From Streptomyces sp. DI166 (GTDB taxonomy: Bacteria > Actinomycetota > Actinomycetes > Streptomycetales > Streptomycetaceae), in assembly GCF_900091315.1 (NCBI RefSeq), contig NZ_FLSP01000065.1, positions 1 to 50,630 on the forward strand: 50,630 bases of DNA, written 5' to 3'. Shown here one piece after another: positions 23,613-30,343 of the stretch (positions are counted from its first letter, which is position 1; every line of letters starts with the position of its first letter). Both the position numbers and the translations under genes were made by a program. The notes beneath the pieces were generated by a model, which was not told where the DNA came from, did not search any database, and worked only from the letters and a program-made list of their open reading frames with translations.

Positions 23613-23641
23613 ACTGTAGTATCAGCACACACCCGCTGCAA
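23613..23641 (-). promoter_or_regulatory. promoter of the HEPN-methylase-specificity operon
   Basis: Minus-strand TTGCAG-N17-TACAGT, a good vegetative promoter with ideal spacing. It would start transcription near 23606 and so include the structured leader. Confidence 0.6.
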
Positions 23642-23665
23642 GTGCATTGCCATGCTTGCGATTCT

Positions 23666-23686
23666 GTTAACCCTCCGCGGGTTAAC
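23666..23686. promoter_or_regulatory. inverted repeat upstream of the HEPN operon promoter
   Basis: GTTAACCC-TCCGC-GGGTTAAC, perfect 8-bp arms, 25 bp upstream of the -35 element of the HEPN operon. It looks like an operator for an unidentified dimeric regulator. It is A/T-richer than the surroundings. Confidence 0.45.
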
Positions 23687-23704
23687 CGATAACGCTCACA
23701 ACGA

Positions 23705-23734
23705 CGCCCCCGTGTCACAAGGCACACGGGGGCG
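23705..23734 (-). terminator. terminator of the nitrobindin-like gene
   Basis: CGCCCCCGTGT-N8-ACACGGGGGCG forms a perfect 11-bp stem 80 bp beyond the stop of the gene at 23814. It separates that gene from the HEPN operon promoter on the same strand. Confidence 0.65.
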
Positions 23735-23813
23735 CAGCGAACACTCCGAGCCGAAAGGGCTGAACCACCAAGAGTGGGCGGGCCTGCTTGACGCAGGCTC
23801 TCCAACGGCGGGC

Positions 23814-24389
23814 CTACTTGAAGAAGGCGATGCCGTCGTCGGGCATGTCGTCCGGGAGGGCCTTGGCCCAGCGCTCGACGTCCTCGGGGGTGACGACCTT
23901 CTTCAGGTGCGCGGACATGTAGGGGCGCAGCTCGACCTCGGGAGTCTGCTTCTCGCCGACCCACATCAGGTCGCTCTTGACGTAGCCGTACAGGCGCTTG
24001 CCGCCGCTGTAGCCGTCGGAGGCCGCGGTACGGGCGACGGCGTCGGTGACCAGGTCGATCTGCGGCTTCTTGTCGGCCAGCTCGCCGTACCAGATCTCGA
24101 TGACGCCGCTGTCCCGGGTCATGGTGACCTCGACCTTGCGGTCGGCGTCGATGCGCCAGAAGCCGTGCTCGGACTCCAGGGGCCTGACCTTGTTCCCGTC
24201 GTTGTCCAGCACCCAGGTGAGGGAGTGGTACTCCAGGAAGTCCCGGCCGTCGTGGGTGAAGGAGACCTCCTGGCCGAAGTTGCACTTCTCGGCACCGGGG
24301 AAGTCGTGCACGCCCGCACCGGCCCAGTTGCCGAGCAGGAAGGCGAGCGGGACGAGGTCCTTGTGGAGGTCGGACGGGATCTCGATCAT
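23814..24389 (-). CDS. FABP/THAP4-like heme-binding beta-barrel (nitrobindin family)
   Basis: 191 residues. The N-terminus holds the diagnostic G-x-W-x-G-x-G motif (LLGNWAGAGV), followed by alternating strands typical of the ten-stranded barrel, such as FGQEVSFTHDGRDFLEYHSLTWVL and VEVTMTRDSGVIEIWYGEL. The His in LRPYMSAHLKKV is in the position of the proximal heme ligand of nitrobindins. Bacterial relatives bind ferric heme and isomerise peroxynitrite to nitrate. The protein is cytoplasmic. A 32-residue membrane peptide is encoded 23 bp upstream on the same strand, probably in one transcript. Confidence 0.85.
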   Translation of the reverse strand: MIEIPSDLHKDLVPLAFLLGNWAGAGVHDFPGAEKCNFGQEVSFTHDGRDFLEYHSLTWVLDNDGNKVRPLESEHGFWRIDADRKVEVTMTRDSGVIEIWYGELADKKPQIDLVTDAVARTAASDGYSGGKRLYGYVKSDLMWVGEKQTPEVELRPYMSAHLKKVVTPEDVERWAKALPDDMPDDGIAFFK

Positions 24390-24412
24390 GAGAGGCGATT
24401 CCTAGACGTGGG

Positions 24413-24511
24413 TCAGCGCTGGCCCTGGTACAGCTTCTTCACGGTCAGGCCGGCGAACGCGAGGACGCCGACGGCGACCAGAACCAGCAGGATCTCGAAG
24501 AAGATGATCAC
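24413..24511 (-). CDS. 32-residue single-pass membrane peptide
   Basis: A GTG at 24511 has AAGGAG six bases upstream. It encodes VIIFFEILLVLVAVGVLAF and then AGLTVKKLYQGQR. About 22 hydrophobic residues form one membrane segment, and the tail is basic. I recognise near-identical peptides in other streptomycetes next to the nitrobindin-like gene, but no function is known. Confidence 0.65.
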   Translation of the reverse strand: MIIFFEILLVLVAVGVLAFAGLTVKKLYQGQR

Positions 24512-24597
24512 GGGTTGCTCCTTGCTGAGCGGTGAGGGCGATGGCACACGGGCCGGCCCCCAGCTTACGCGGCCGGGGGCCGGGACCGGTTCCGAGG

Positions 24598-26382
24598 TCA
24601 GCCCAGCAGCTGGCTCTGCAGGACGACCGTCTGCTGGAAGGGGACGCTCAGGGCCTCCCCCTTGCGGGACTGCACGACGACCGCCAGGACGTCACCCGCG
24701 ATCAGGTACGCCTGGCGGACCTGTTCGGCGCCGTACGGCTTGGCCTCGGTGTACGCGATCCGCGTGATCTCCGGGACCCTCTTGACCTTCGCGAACTCCT
24801 CGTCGAAGTCGGCGTCGCCGCCTCCGCGCACGGTGTAGGAGGGAGCGCCCAGCGGGGCGATGTCGGCGGTCGTCAGCTGCTCGACGACCTCCGCGGTGCC
24901 GAAGCGCAGCAGGTAGATCCGGGTGCGGGTGCCGTCCGCGGTGGTCCAGCCGCGGGCCGCGATGTGCCGCAGCCCGTGGTCGACCAGCTTCTGCCCCAGC
25001 TCGTCGCGGTGCGCCTTGGCGGGGTACTGCGCCAGGAAGTCCTTCGTCGCCAGCCATCCGTCGTCGCCGCGCAACGCCTTGTCCTCCACCGCCCCCTCGG
25101 GCGCGGGCAGCACCAGGGCGCGCAGATCCGCGTGATGGGTACCGGCGGGATTCGCCTCGTCGAACGGCCCGGGGCTTCCCGACGGCAACGGCGGCAGGGT
25201 GATCGTCGGGTAGTCCCACCGCCCGTCCGACTCGGTCGCCAGCCCCGGCACGTCGGCCCGCTCCATCTGAGCGATGCCGTACGCCGAGCCCCCGCCAAGA
25301 ACACCGAACACAAGCAGGGCAGCCCCCCACCGCAGAGCCCCCCGCAACAGGCGCCGCGCCTTGGGCACCGAAGCGGACGGGTCGACACCTGCGTCCGGCG
25401 CCACCGCGAACGGCACAGCGCCGGCGCCCGGTACTACTGCGGACGGGACGACACCTGTACCCGGTGCCGCCCCCGGGCCGAGGCCCGCCCCGGCGGCTGC
25501 GCCCGGGGCCTCGCTCGGGCCCGGGACCCCGGCCGGAGCCGGAGCCGGGCCGGCTTCCGGGGCCACCGGGACCGGCCCAGGCGACACCGCCGAAGCCGGT
25601 ACCTCGGCCAAGGCCGGGTTCTCGACCAGGCTCGGAGCCGTCTCCCGGCTCGGGGCCGCAGCGGGTTCGGGAGCCGTTGCGACTGGCTCAGAGGCCACCG
25701 CCGAAGCCAAGGCCGGAGCCGACACGGGAGCCGGGCCGGTGTCCGGGACCGCCGAGGTCGGTTCCTGAGTCGCCTCCTGCCCCGGAGCCGGGCCGGTGTC
25801 CGGGACCGCCGAGGTCGGTTCCTGAGTCGCCTCCGAGACTGCCTCCCGGGCCGGGGCAGGCCCTTGGGCCAGGGCCGGGTCCTGGACGGGCTCCTGGGTC
25901 GAATTCTGACTCGGGTCCAAGAGCACAGCCGGGCCCGGAGTCTCCTCCGGGGCCGGGCCCCCGGACAGGGCCGGGCTCGGCGCTGGGGGCAGGGCCGGAG
26001 CCGGAGCCGTCGGCTCCGAGGCAGTTTCCGGCGTCGCTGCCGCGCCAGGGGCTGGGGCCGGGGCTGCCTCCCGGGCCAGGGCCGGGTCCGGTACGGGCTC
26101 CAGGGCCGGGTCCGGTACGGGCTCCAGGGCCGGGTCCGGTACGGGCTCCAGGGCCGGGTCCGGTACGGGCTCCTGGGTCGGAGTCTGGCTCGGGTCCAAG
26201 GCCACAGCCGGGCCCGGGGCCTCCTCCGGGCCCGGGGCCTCCTCCGGGTCAGGGCCCGAGACCGAGATCGGGTTGGGCTCCGGGTCCGGGGCCGGTGTCA
26301 CGGGCAGGGCTGTGGACCCCTCCGGGGCCGGGCCCGCCGGAGTCGGGGGCGACGGCTGGGGGGTGGGGGGTTCGGGGGTCAT
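24598..26382 (-). CDS. membrane-anchored protein with long Pro/Ala-rich cytoplasmic arm
   Basis: 594 residues. Residues 1 to about 340 are low-complexity Pro/Ala/Glu/Gly sequence with tandem repeats. A basic stretch KARRLLRGALRWG leads into one transmembrane helix (AALLVFGVLGGGSAYGIAQM). About 230 exported residues with a regular fold follow: RWDYPTITLPPLPSG, LRALVLPAPEGA, RTRIYLLRFGTAEVVEQLTTADI, QAYLIAGDVLAVVVQSRKGEALSVPFQQTVVLQSQLLG. No domain is recognised. The start overlaps the previous stop by ATGA, and this is the last of three coupled genes with the same single-pass design, suggesting a cell-surface complex. Confidence 0.75.
   Translation of the reverse strand: MTPEPPTPQPSPPTPAGPAPEGSTALPVTPAPDPEPNPISVSGPDPEEAPGPEEAPGPAVALDPSQTPTQEPVPDPALEPVPDPALEPVPDPALEPVPDPALAREAAPAPAPGAAATPETASEPTAPAPALPPAPSPALSGGPAPEETPGPAVLLDPSQNSTQEPVQDPALAQGPAPAREAVSEATQEPTSAVPDTGPAPGQEATQEPTSAVPDTGPAPVSAPALASAVASEPVATAPEPAAAPSRETAPSLVENPALAEVPASAVSPGPVPVAPEAGPAPAPAGVPGPSEAPGAAAGAGLGPGAAPGTGVVPSAVVPGAGAVPFAVAPDAGVDPSASVPKARRLLRGALRWGAALLVFGVLGGGSAYGIAQMERADVPGLATESDGRWDYPTITLPPLPSGSPGPFDEANPAGTHHADLRALVLPAPEGAVEDKALRGDDGWLATKDFLAQYPAKAHRDELGQKLVDHGLRHIAARGWTTADGTRTRIYLLRFGTAEVVEQLTTADIAPLGAPSYTVRGGGDADFDEEFAKVKRVPEITRIAYTEAKPYGAEQVRQAYLIAGDVLAVVVQSRKGEALSVPFQQTVVLQSQLLG
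25728..25834. repeat. 57-bp duplicated unit in the Pro-rich gene
   Basis: Two identical 50-bp blocks (25728-25777 and 25785-25834), period 57 bp, encode repeated TSAVPDTGPAP... units in the disordered arm. Confidence 0.85.
26077..26172. repeat. four perfect 24-bp repeats in the Pro-rich gene
   Basis: Four uninterrupted, identical 24-bp units encode EPVPDPAL four times. Perfect identity suggests recent expansion. Confidence 0.92.
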
Positions 26383-27128
26383 ACGCGCTCTCCCGGATCG
26401 GCGATGCGGTCGAGTTGGACTCGGAACAGGGTGGCCAGCTCTTCGGTGTCGAGGGGCCGGATGGCGCTCGCCGTGGCGGTGATCAGGACGTTGCCCTGGT
26501 GGGCGGTGCAGAACAGGTAGTCCAGGTTCTCGTCCGCCTCCTTCGGTGAGAGGTAGCAGCGGGCGTTCTTGTAGCCCTCGATCTTCGGGCCCGCGCGGAA
26601 GAAGTCGAGGGAGCCGAGGAGCTCGCTCTGGAACGTCGAGGTCTCCCGGACCGTCGTGCGGTTCTCCATCTCGGCCAGCACGATGCTCACCGCCGCGGAG
26701 TCCTCGCCCTCCGCGAGCACATAGCTGCGCATCGCCATGGCGGTGATCTCCGACCTGTCGATCTGCTTCTCCAGTGCCCGCCGCTGGGTCCGCGGCAGAT
26801 CACGCAGCGACTCCTTGCGCAGCGCCGCGGCCTGAGCACCGCTGAGCGAGACGTCGGAACCGAACTCGTCGAGGTCGGGGCCGGTCGTCCAGCCGTAGGT
26901 GCCGTAGGGCACGAGCCGGCCCGCGAGCCCGGAGGGCGACGGCGTCCCGGTCTCGTCTGAGGACCTCTCGGGCGGGAACTCCCACCGCGGCGCACCCGCG
27001 TCCCGGTCGGCGTCCCGCACGGTCAGCACGGTGTGACCGACCCCGGCGACCAGCGCCCCGGCGAGCAGAACGGCCCCCGAGACAGCCAGTACCCGGCGTA
27101 CGCCGAACCGCTTCTTGACCTCGCTCAC
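26379..27128 (-). CDS. single-pass membrane protein of unknown function
   Basis: 249 residues from a GTG at 27128. A short basic N-terminus (SEVKKRFGVRR) precedes one transmembrane helix (VLAVSGAVLLAGALVAGVGHTVL), and the remaining 215 or so residues would be outside. Motifs include LVPYGTYGWTTGPDLDEFGSD, AMAMRSYVLAEGEDSAAVSIVLAEMEN and FCTAHQGNVLITATASAIRPLDTEELATLFRVQLDRI. It has two Cys in the exported part (ARCYLSPKEADENLDYLFC) that could form a disulfide. Both ends overlap the neighbouring genes by 4 bp, so the three products are made in step. Confidence 0.75.
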   Translation of the reverse strand: MSEVKKRFGVRRVLAVSGAVLLAGALVAGVGHTVLTVRDADRDAGAPRWEFPPERSSDETGTPSPSGLAGRLVPYGTYGWTTGPDLDEFGSDVSLSGAQAAALRKESLRDLPRTQRRALEKQIDRSEITAMAMRSYVLAEGEDSAAVSIVLAEMENRTTVRETSTFQSELLGSLDFFRAGPKIEGYKNARCYLSPKEADENLDYLFCTAHQGNVLITATASAIRPLDTEELATLFRVQLDRIADPGERV

Positions 27129-27949
27129 AGCCGCTCCATCTGTCGTTCGGCAATGTCGAGGATCGTCTTCCTGGCGATCGGCTCGGAGCCGTAGATCCAG
27201 ATCTCCATGTTGATGTCCCCGCGCCAGGCGTGCGCCGACGCGCGGTACAGCGGCTCGTAGCCCGGTTCGGTGTCCGGCACGGTGTCGACGTAGGCCGTGC
27301 CTTCCTCGGTGCCGGGGATGGTCCAGCTCTTGACGTCCTTGTTCTCGGAGAAGTCGCTCTCCGGGTCGGAGCCGTCGAAGGTCGCCCAGTACTGGTGGTT
27401 CTCGACGGCCTTCTTGGCCGCGAGCGTCTCGTCCTGCCGGTGCTGGACCAGGTTGATCTCCACCGTGTACGTGTCCGTCTCCCAGCCGGTGGTGACCGCG
27501 CGGCGGAAGTCCGGCGCCATGTTGGCGTACGCCCTGCTGGGGTCGTCGTACATGTTGGCGTAGTCGGCCATGTCCAGCCATTCCACGGGCTCGGTCAGCC
27601 AGCCGGCCTTCTGCGCGCCGGCCGGCTTGCGCAGCACCAGCTTGCGCAGATCGCCCTCGGTCCTGACCTGGCGGTCGCGGGATACCGGGAGCGGTTCCGG
27701 CGCCTCACCCGCGGCCCGCTTCAGCTCCGGCTGGGACAGCGGCGGCAGCGGCGTCGGCTCACGCTCGGCCTGCACGAGGTAGCCGGCGCAGGTGCCCGCC
27801 ACCAGACCCAGCACGCCCGCGCCGGTGAGCAGCAGTGCCGTACGACGCCCGCGACGGAGGCGGCGCGGCGCTGCCGACTCCTCCTCTTCGGGTACTTCCA
27901 AGGGGTCCCCCCACAGAACTCGTAGCCCGCATTCCGTATGCGCGCGCAC
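27125..27949 (-). CDS. single-pass membrane protein of unknown function
   Basis: 274 residues from the GTG at 27949. A TTG at 27901, with GGGGG five bases upstream, would give a 258-residue form starting MEVPEEEESAAPRRLRRGRR and is equally likely. One transmembrane helix (TALLLTGAGVLGLVAGTCAGYLV) follows the basic stretch. The exported domain contains ADYANMYDDPSRAYANMAPDFRRAVTTGWETDTYTVEINLVQHRQ and WRGDINMEIWIYGSEPIARKTILDIAERQMERL. First gene of the coupled trio and divergent from the DsrE gene, with a 54-bp space. Confidence 0.75.
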   Translation of the reverse strand: MRAHTECGLRVLWGDPLEVPEEEESAAPRRLRRGRRTALLLTGAGVLGLVAGTCAGYLVQAEREPTPLPPLSQPELKRAAGEAPEPLPVSRDRQVRTEGDLRKLVLRKPAGAQKAGWLTEPVEWLDMADYANMYDDPSRAYANMAPDFRRAVTTGWETDTYTVEINLVQHRQDETLAAKKAVENHQYWATFDGSDPESDFSENKDVKSWTIPGTEEGTAYVDTVPDTEPGYEPLYRASAHAWRGDINMEIWIYGSEPIARKTILDIAERQMERL

Positions 27950-28003
27950 AGGAGACCCATGGCCAACGCTCTAGGTTGCAAGCGCCTTGATTACGATTCG
28001 GGC

Positions 28004-28366
28004 ATGGCGAAGAAGCTCGTGATCAAGGTGACTGCCGGGGCCGATGCGCCCGAGCGGTGTTCTCAGGCGTTCACGGTGGCGGCGGTGGCCGTGGCCAGTG
28101 GGGTCGAGGTGTCGCTGTGGCTGACCGGGGAGTCCGCGTGGTTCGCGCTCCCGGGGAAGGCGGCCGAGTTCGAGCTGCCGCACGCCGCTCCGCTGCCCGA
28201 CCTGCTGGAGTCGGTCCTCGCGGGCGGGCAGGTCACCCTGTGCACGCAGTGCGCCGCGCGCCGGGACATCACCGAGCAGGACGTCATCGAGGGCGTACGG
28301 ATCGCGGGCGCGCAGGTGTTCGTACAGGAGGCGCTCGGGGACGGGGCGCAGGCGCTCGTGTACTGA
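28004..28366 (+). CDS. DsrE/DsrF-like family protein
   Basis: 120 residues. The opening KLVIKVTAGADAPERCSQAFTVAAVAVASGVEVSLWLTGESAWFALPG is the DsrE fold: a first strand, a helix with Cys19, and the second strand. LPDLLESVLAGGQVTLCTQCAARRDITEQDVIEGVRIAG carries the C-x-x-C pair at the position of the sulfur-handling Cys. Such small cytoplasmic proteins carry or relay persulfide sulfur. The sulfurtransferase nearby (29047) is a possible functional partner, although on the other strand. Confidence 0.85.
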   Translation: MAKKLVIKVTAGADAPERCSQAFTVAAVAVASGVEVSLWLTGESAWFALPGKAAEFELPHAAPLPDLLESVLAGGQVTLCTQCAARRDITEQDVIEGVRIAGAQVFVQEALGDGAQALVY

Positions 28367-28375
28367 CGGGCGGAG

Positions 28376-28636
28376 CTACGGGCGGCGCTTCTTGCCGTCC
28401 AGCTCGTCCCACCACTCGTCGGACTTGGGGTCGCCGGACGGGTCGTCCCACCAGCGGTCGTCCGGGCCCCGCCGGTTGGCGACCATCGCCGCCAGGGGCG
28501 GGATCACCATGGCCACCAGGCACATGCCGACGGCCACCGGGACCGACCAGAGGCGTACGACGCCCCAGGCCAGGACGAACAGCGCGATGCAGGTGCCCAT
28601 CATGGCGAAGTACCGACGACGCCGCCGCGCGTACAT
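28376..28636 (-). CDS. DUF3099 family membrane protein
   Basis: 86 residues. A basic N-terminus (MYARRRRRYF) precedes two closely spaced membrane helices (AMMGTCIALFVLAWGVVRLW and VPVAVGMCLVAMVIPPLAAMVAN). The C-terminus is acidic and Trp-rich (DDRWWDDPSGDPKSDEWWDELDG). This pattern defines DUF3099, a small actinobacterial membrane family without known function. The ATG at 28636 is chosen because the charged N-terminus begins there. Convergent with the DsrE gene, 9 bp between stops. Confidence 0.85.
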   Translation of the reverse strand: MYARRRRRYFAMMGTCIALFVLAWGVVRLWSVPVAVGMCLVAMVIPPLAAMVANRRGPDDRWWDDPSGDPKSDEWWDELDGKKRRP

Positions 28637-28664
28637 ACGTCCAGCGTAGGTCCGCAAAGGCGGA

Positions 28665-28703
28665 AGGGCCGCACCCAGGCGTCCAACCCAGGGGTGCGGC
28701 CCT
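28665..28703 (-). terminator. terminator of the sulfurtransferase operon
   Basis: AGGGCCGCACCC-N15-GGGTGCGGCCCT, a perfect 12-bp stem 22 bp past the stop of the DUF1416 gene, the last gene of the operon. Confidence 0.7.
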
Positions 28704-28724
28704 CCGGCCGTTCTCAGGCGTGCC

Positions 28725-29012
28725 TCAGACCGCGATCGCGACCTCGGCCAGGCCGCCCTGCTGGGCGACGACGGTACGGTCGGCCGTGCCGCCGGGGATC
28801 AGCGCACGGACGGTCCAGGTGCCCTCGGCCGCGTAGAAGCGGAACTGGCCCGTGGCGGAGGTGGGGACCTCCGCGGTGAACTCGCCGGTCGAGTCGAGCA
28901 GGCGCACGTAACCCTGCACCGGCTCGCCGTCCTTGGTCACCTGGCCCTGGATGGTGGTCTCACCGGGCTTGATCGTCGAGGCGTCGGGGCCGCCGGCCTT
29001 CGCTCCGCACAT
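28725..29012 (-). CDS. DUF1416 family protein
   Basis: 95 residues. It begins MCGAKAGGPDAS and is otherwise an all-beta domain: TTIQGQVTKDGEPVQGYVRLLDSTGEFTAEVPTSATGQFRFYAAEGTWTVRALIPGG, a carboxypeptidase-regulatory-like seven-strand sandwich. It consistently follows thiosulfate sulfurtransferase genes in actinobacteria, as here with a 34-bp gap, and carries an early Cys3 that may receive sulfur. The role is inferred from context only. Confidence 0.88.
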   Translation of the reverse strand: MCGAKAGGPDASTIKPGETTIQGQVTKDGEPVQGYVRLLDSTGEFTAEVPTSATGQFRFYAAEGTWTVRALIPGGTADRTVVAQQGGLAEVAIAV

Positions 29013-29046
29013 GTTGAACTCCTTGGGGGGTAAAGGTCGGGCGGTC

Positions 29047-29892
29047 TTACTTGTTGGCGCCGAGCTCGATCGGCACGCCGACGAGGGAGCCGTACTCGGT
29101 CCAGGAGCCGTCGTAGTTCTTGACGTTCTCCACGCCGAGCAGCTCGTGCAGCACGAACCAGGTCAGCGCGGAGCGCTCACCGATACGGCAGTAGGCGATG
29201 GTGTCCTTGGCGAGGTCCACCTGCTCCTCGGCGTAGAGGGCCTTGAGCTCCTCGTCCGACTTGAAGGTGCCGTCGTCGTTGGCGTTCTTCGACCACGGGA
29301 TGTTGCGGGCGGTCGGGACGTGGCCCGGACGCTGCGACTGCTCCTGCGGCAGGTGGGCCGGGGCGAGCAGCTTGCCGGAGAACTCGTCGGGCGACCGGAC
29401 GTCGACCAGGTTCTGCGCGCCGATGGCCGCCACCACGTCGTCGCGGAAGGCGCGGATGGAGGTGTCCTGCGGCTTGGCCTTGTACTCGGTGGTGGGGCGC
29501 TCGGGCACCTCGGAGCCGTCGACCAGCTCGCGGGCGTCCAGCTCCCACTTCTTGCGGCCGCCGTCGAGGAGCTTGACGTTCTCGTGGCCGTAGAGCTTGA
29601 AGTACCAGTAGGCGTAGGACGCGAACCAGTTGTTGTTGCCGCCGTACAGGACGACCAGCGTGTCGTTGGCGATGCCCTTCTTCGACAGGAGCTTCTCGAA
29701 GCCCTCCTGGTCGATGAAGTCACGCCGGACCGGGTCCTGCAGGTCCTTGGTCCAGTCGATGCGGATCGCGTTCTTGATGTGGTTCTTCTCGTAGGCGGAC
29801 GTGTCCTCGTCCACCTCCACGATCGCGATGTTGTCGTCGTCCAGGTGCTCCTGGAGCCAGTCGGCGTCGACCAGGACGTCGCTGCGGCTCAT
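29047..29892 (-). CDS. thiosulfate sulfurtransferase (rhodanese, two domains)
   Basis: 281 residues, two rhodanese domains. Domain 1 is catalytically silent. Domain 2 contains the active loop Y-C-R-I-G-E-R-S with Cys235. LVDVRSPDEFSGKL and HVPTARNIPWSKNANDDGTF match the CysA/SseA type of actinobacteria. The enzyme moves sulfane sulfur from thiosulfate to cyanide or a cellular thiol. The ATG at 29892 has GGAGGAG upstream. Expression is probably controlled by cysteine through the leader peptide encoded at 30019-30099 and the 126-nt region after it. Confidence 0.93.
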   Translation of the reverse strand: MSRSDVLVDADWLQEHLDDDNIAIVEVDEDTSAYEKNHIKNAIRIDWTKDLQDPVRRDFIDQEGFEKLLSKKGIANDTLVVLYGGNNNWFASYAYWYFKLYGHENVKLLDGGRKKWELDARELVDGSEVPERPTTEYKAKPQDTSIRAFRDDVVAAIGAQNLVDVRSPDEFSGKLLAPAHLPQEQSQRPGHVPTARNIPWSKNANDDGTFKSDEELKALYAEEQVDLAKDTIAYCRIGERSALTWFVLHELLGVENVKNYDGSWTEYGSLVGVPIELGANK

Positions 29893-30018
29893 GCTTTCTC
29901 CTCCGGGGCAGTTGCGGGGGCGTGCAGGTGAGAGGGGTGCGCGCGGTGCGTCGGCGCACGGCGGCACGGGTGCCCAGGGCAGGGCGGCGGGGAAATGCGA
30001 GGAGTCGGTGCTCTTCGC

Positions 30019-30099
30019 TCAGAAGGGGCGACAGAGCATGGCGGCGACGCGGCACAGGTCTACTGCCCGCCGCTTCGTGAGATCCGCCTGTCGCTTCAT
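30019..30099 (-). CDS. cysteine-attenuation leader peptide
   Basis: 26 residues: MKRQADLTKRRAVDLCRVAA, then MLCRPF and TGA. Cys16 (TGC) and Cys23 (TGT) lie in the second half. It is the conserved leader-peptide type found before sulfur and cysteine genes in actinobacteria: slow translation at Cys codons when cysteine is scarce lets the downstream genes be expressed. The promoter places transcription start at or within a base or two of the ATG. The space before the sulfurtransferase contains hairpin-forming sequence, for example GTGCG-N4-CGCAC. Confidence 0.8.
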   Translation of the reverse strand: MKRQADLTKRRAVDLCRVAAMLCRPF

Positions 30100-30106
30100 A
30101 GCTGCG

Positions 30107-30136
30107 ATCGTAGGGAGGTCCGGGCGCGCATGTCAC
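30107..30136 (-). promoter_or_regulatory. promoter of the leader peptide-sulfurtransferase operon
   Basis: Minus-strand GTGACA-N18-TACGAT. The -10 element is seven bases before the leader ATG, giving a leaderless start. The rest of the space up to 30343 has nothing I can identify. Confidence 0.65.
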
Positions 30137-30343
30137 CGGTGTGTCGTATTTTGAGACGCGATCGTCCGGGATGTGGGATGCGCGCGCCGTCCGGGCCCGT
30201 CCCGCAAGGGTTTCGGGGGCGTGTTTTCGCCGCCGCGGCTACGGTGCGGACGGGGGCGTCTCGCCTTTCGGACAGCCGGTGTTCACCAGGGGGTTTCCGC
30301 CCCCGTTGGGCCGCCCCGCGCTGGGCCGCCCCGTTGGGCCTTC

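Noticed and set aside
24532..26520. 662-codon plus-strand ORF rich in Arg and Gly
   Set aside because: Antisense to the Pro/Ala repeats of the membrane-anchored gene; the repeats force long open frames on both strands.
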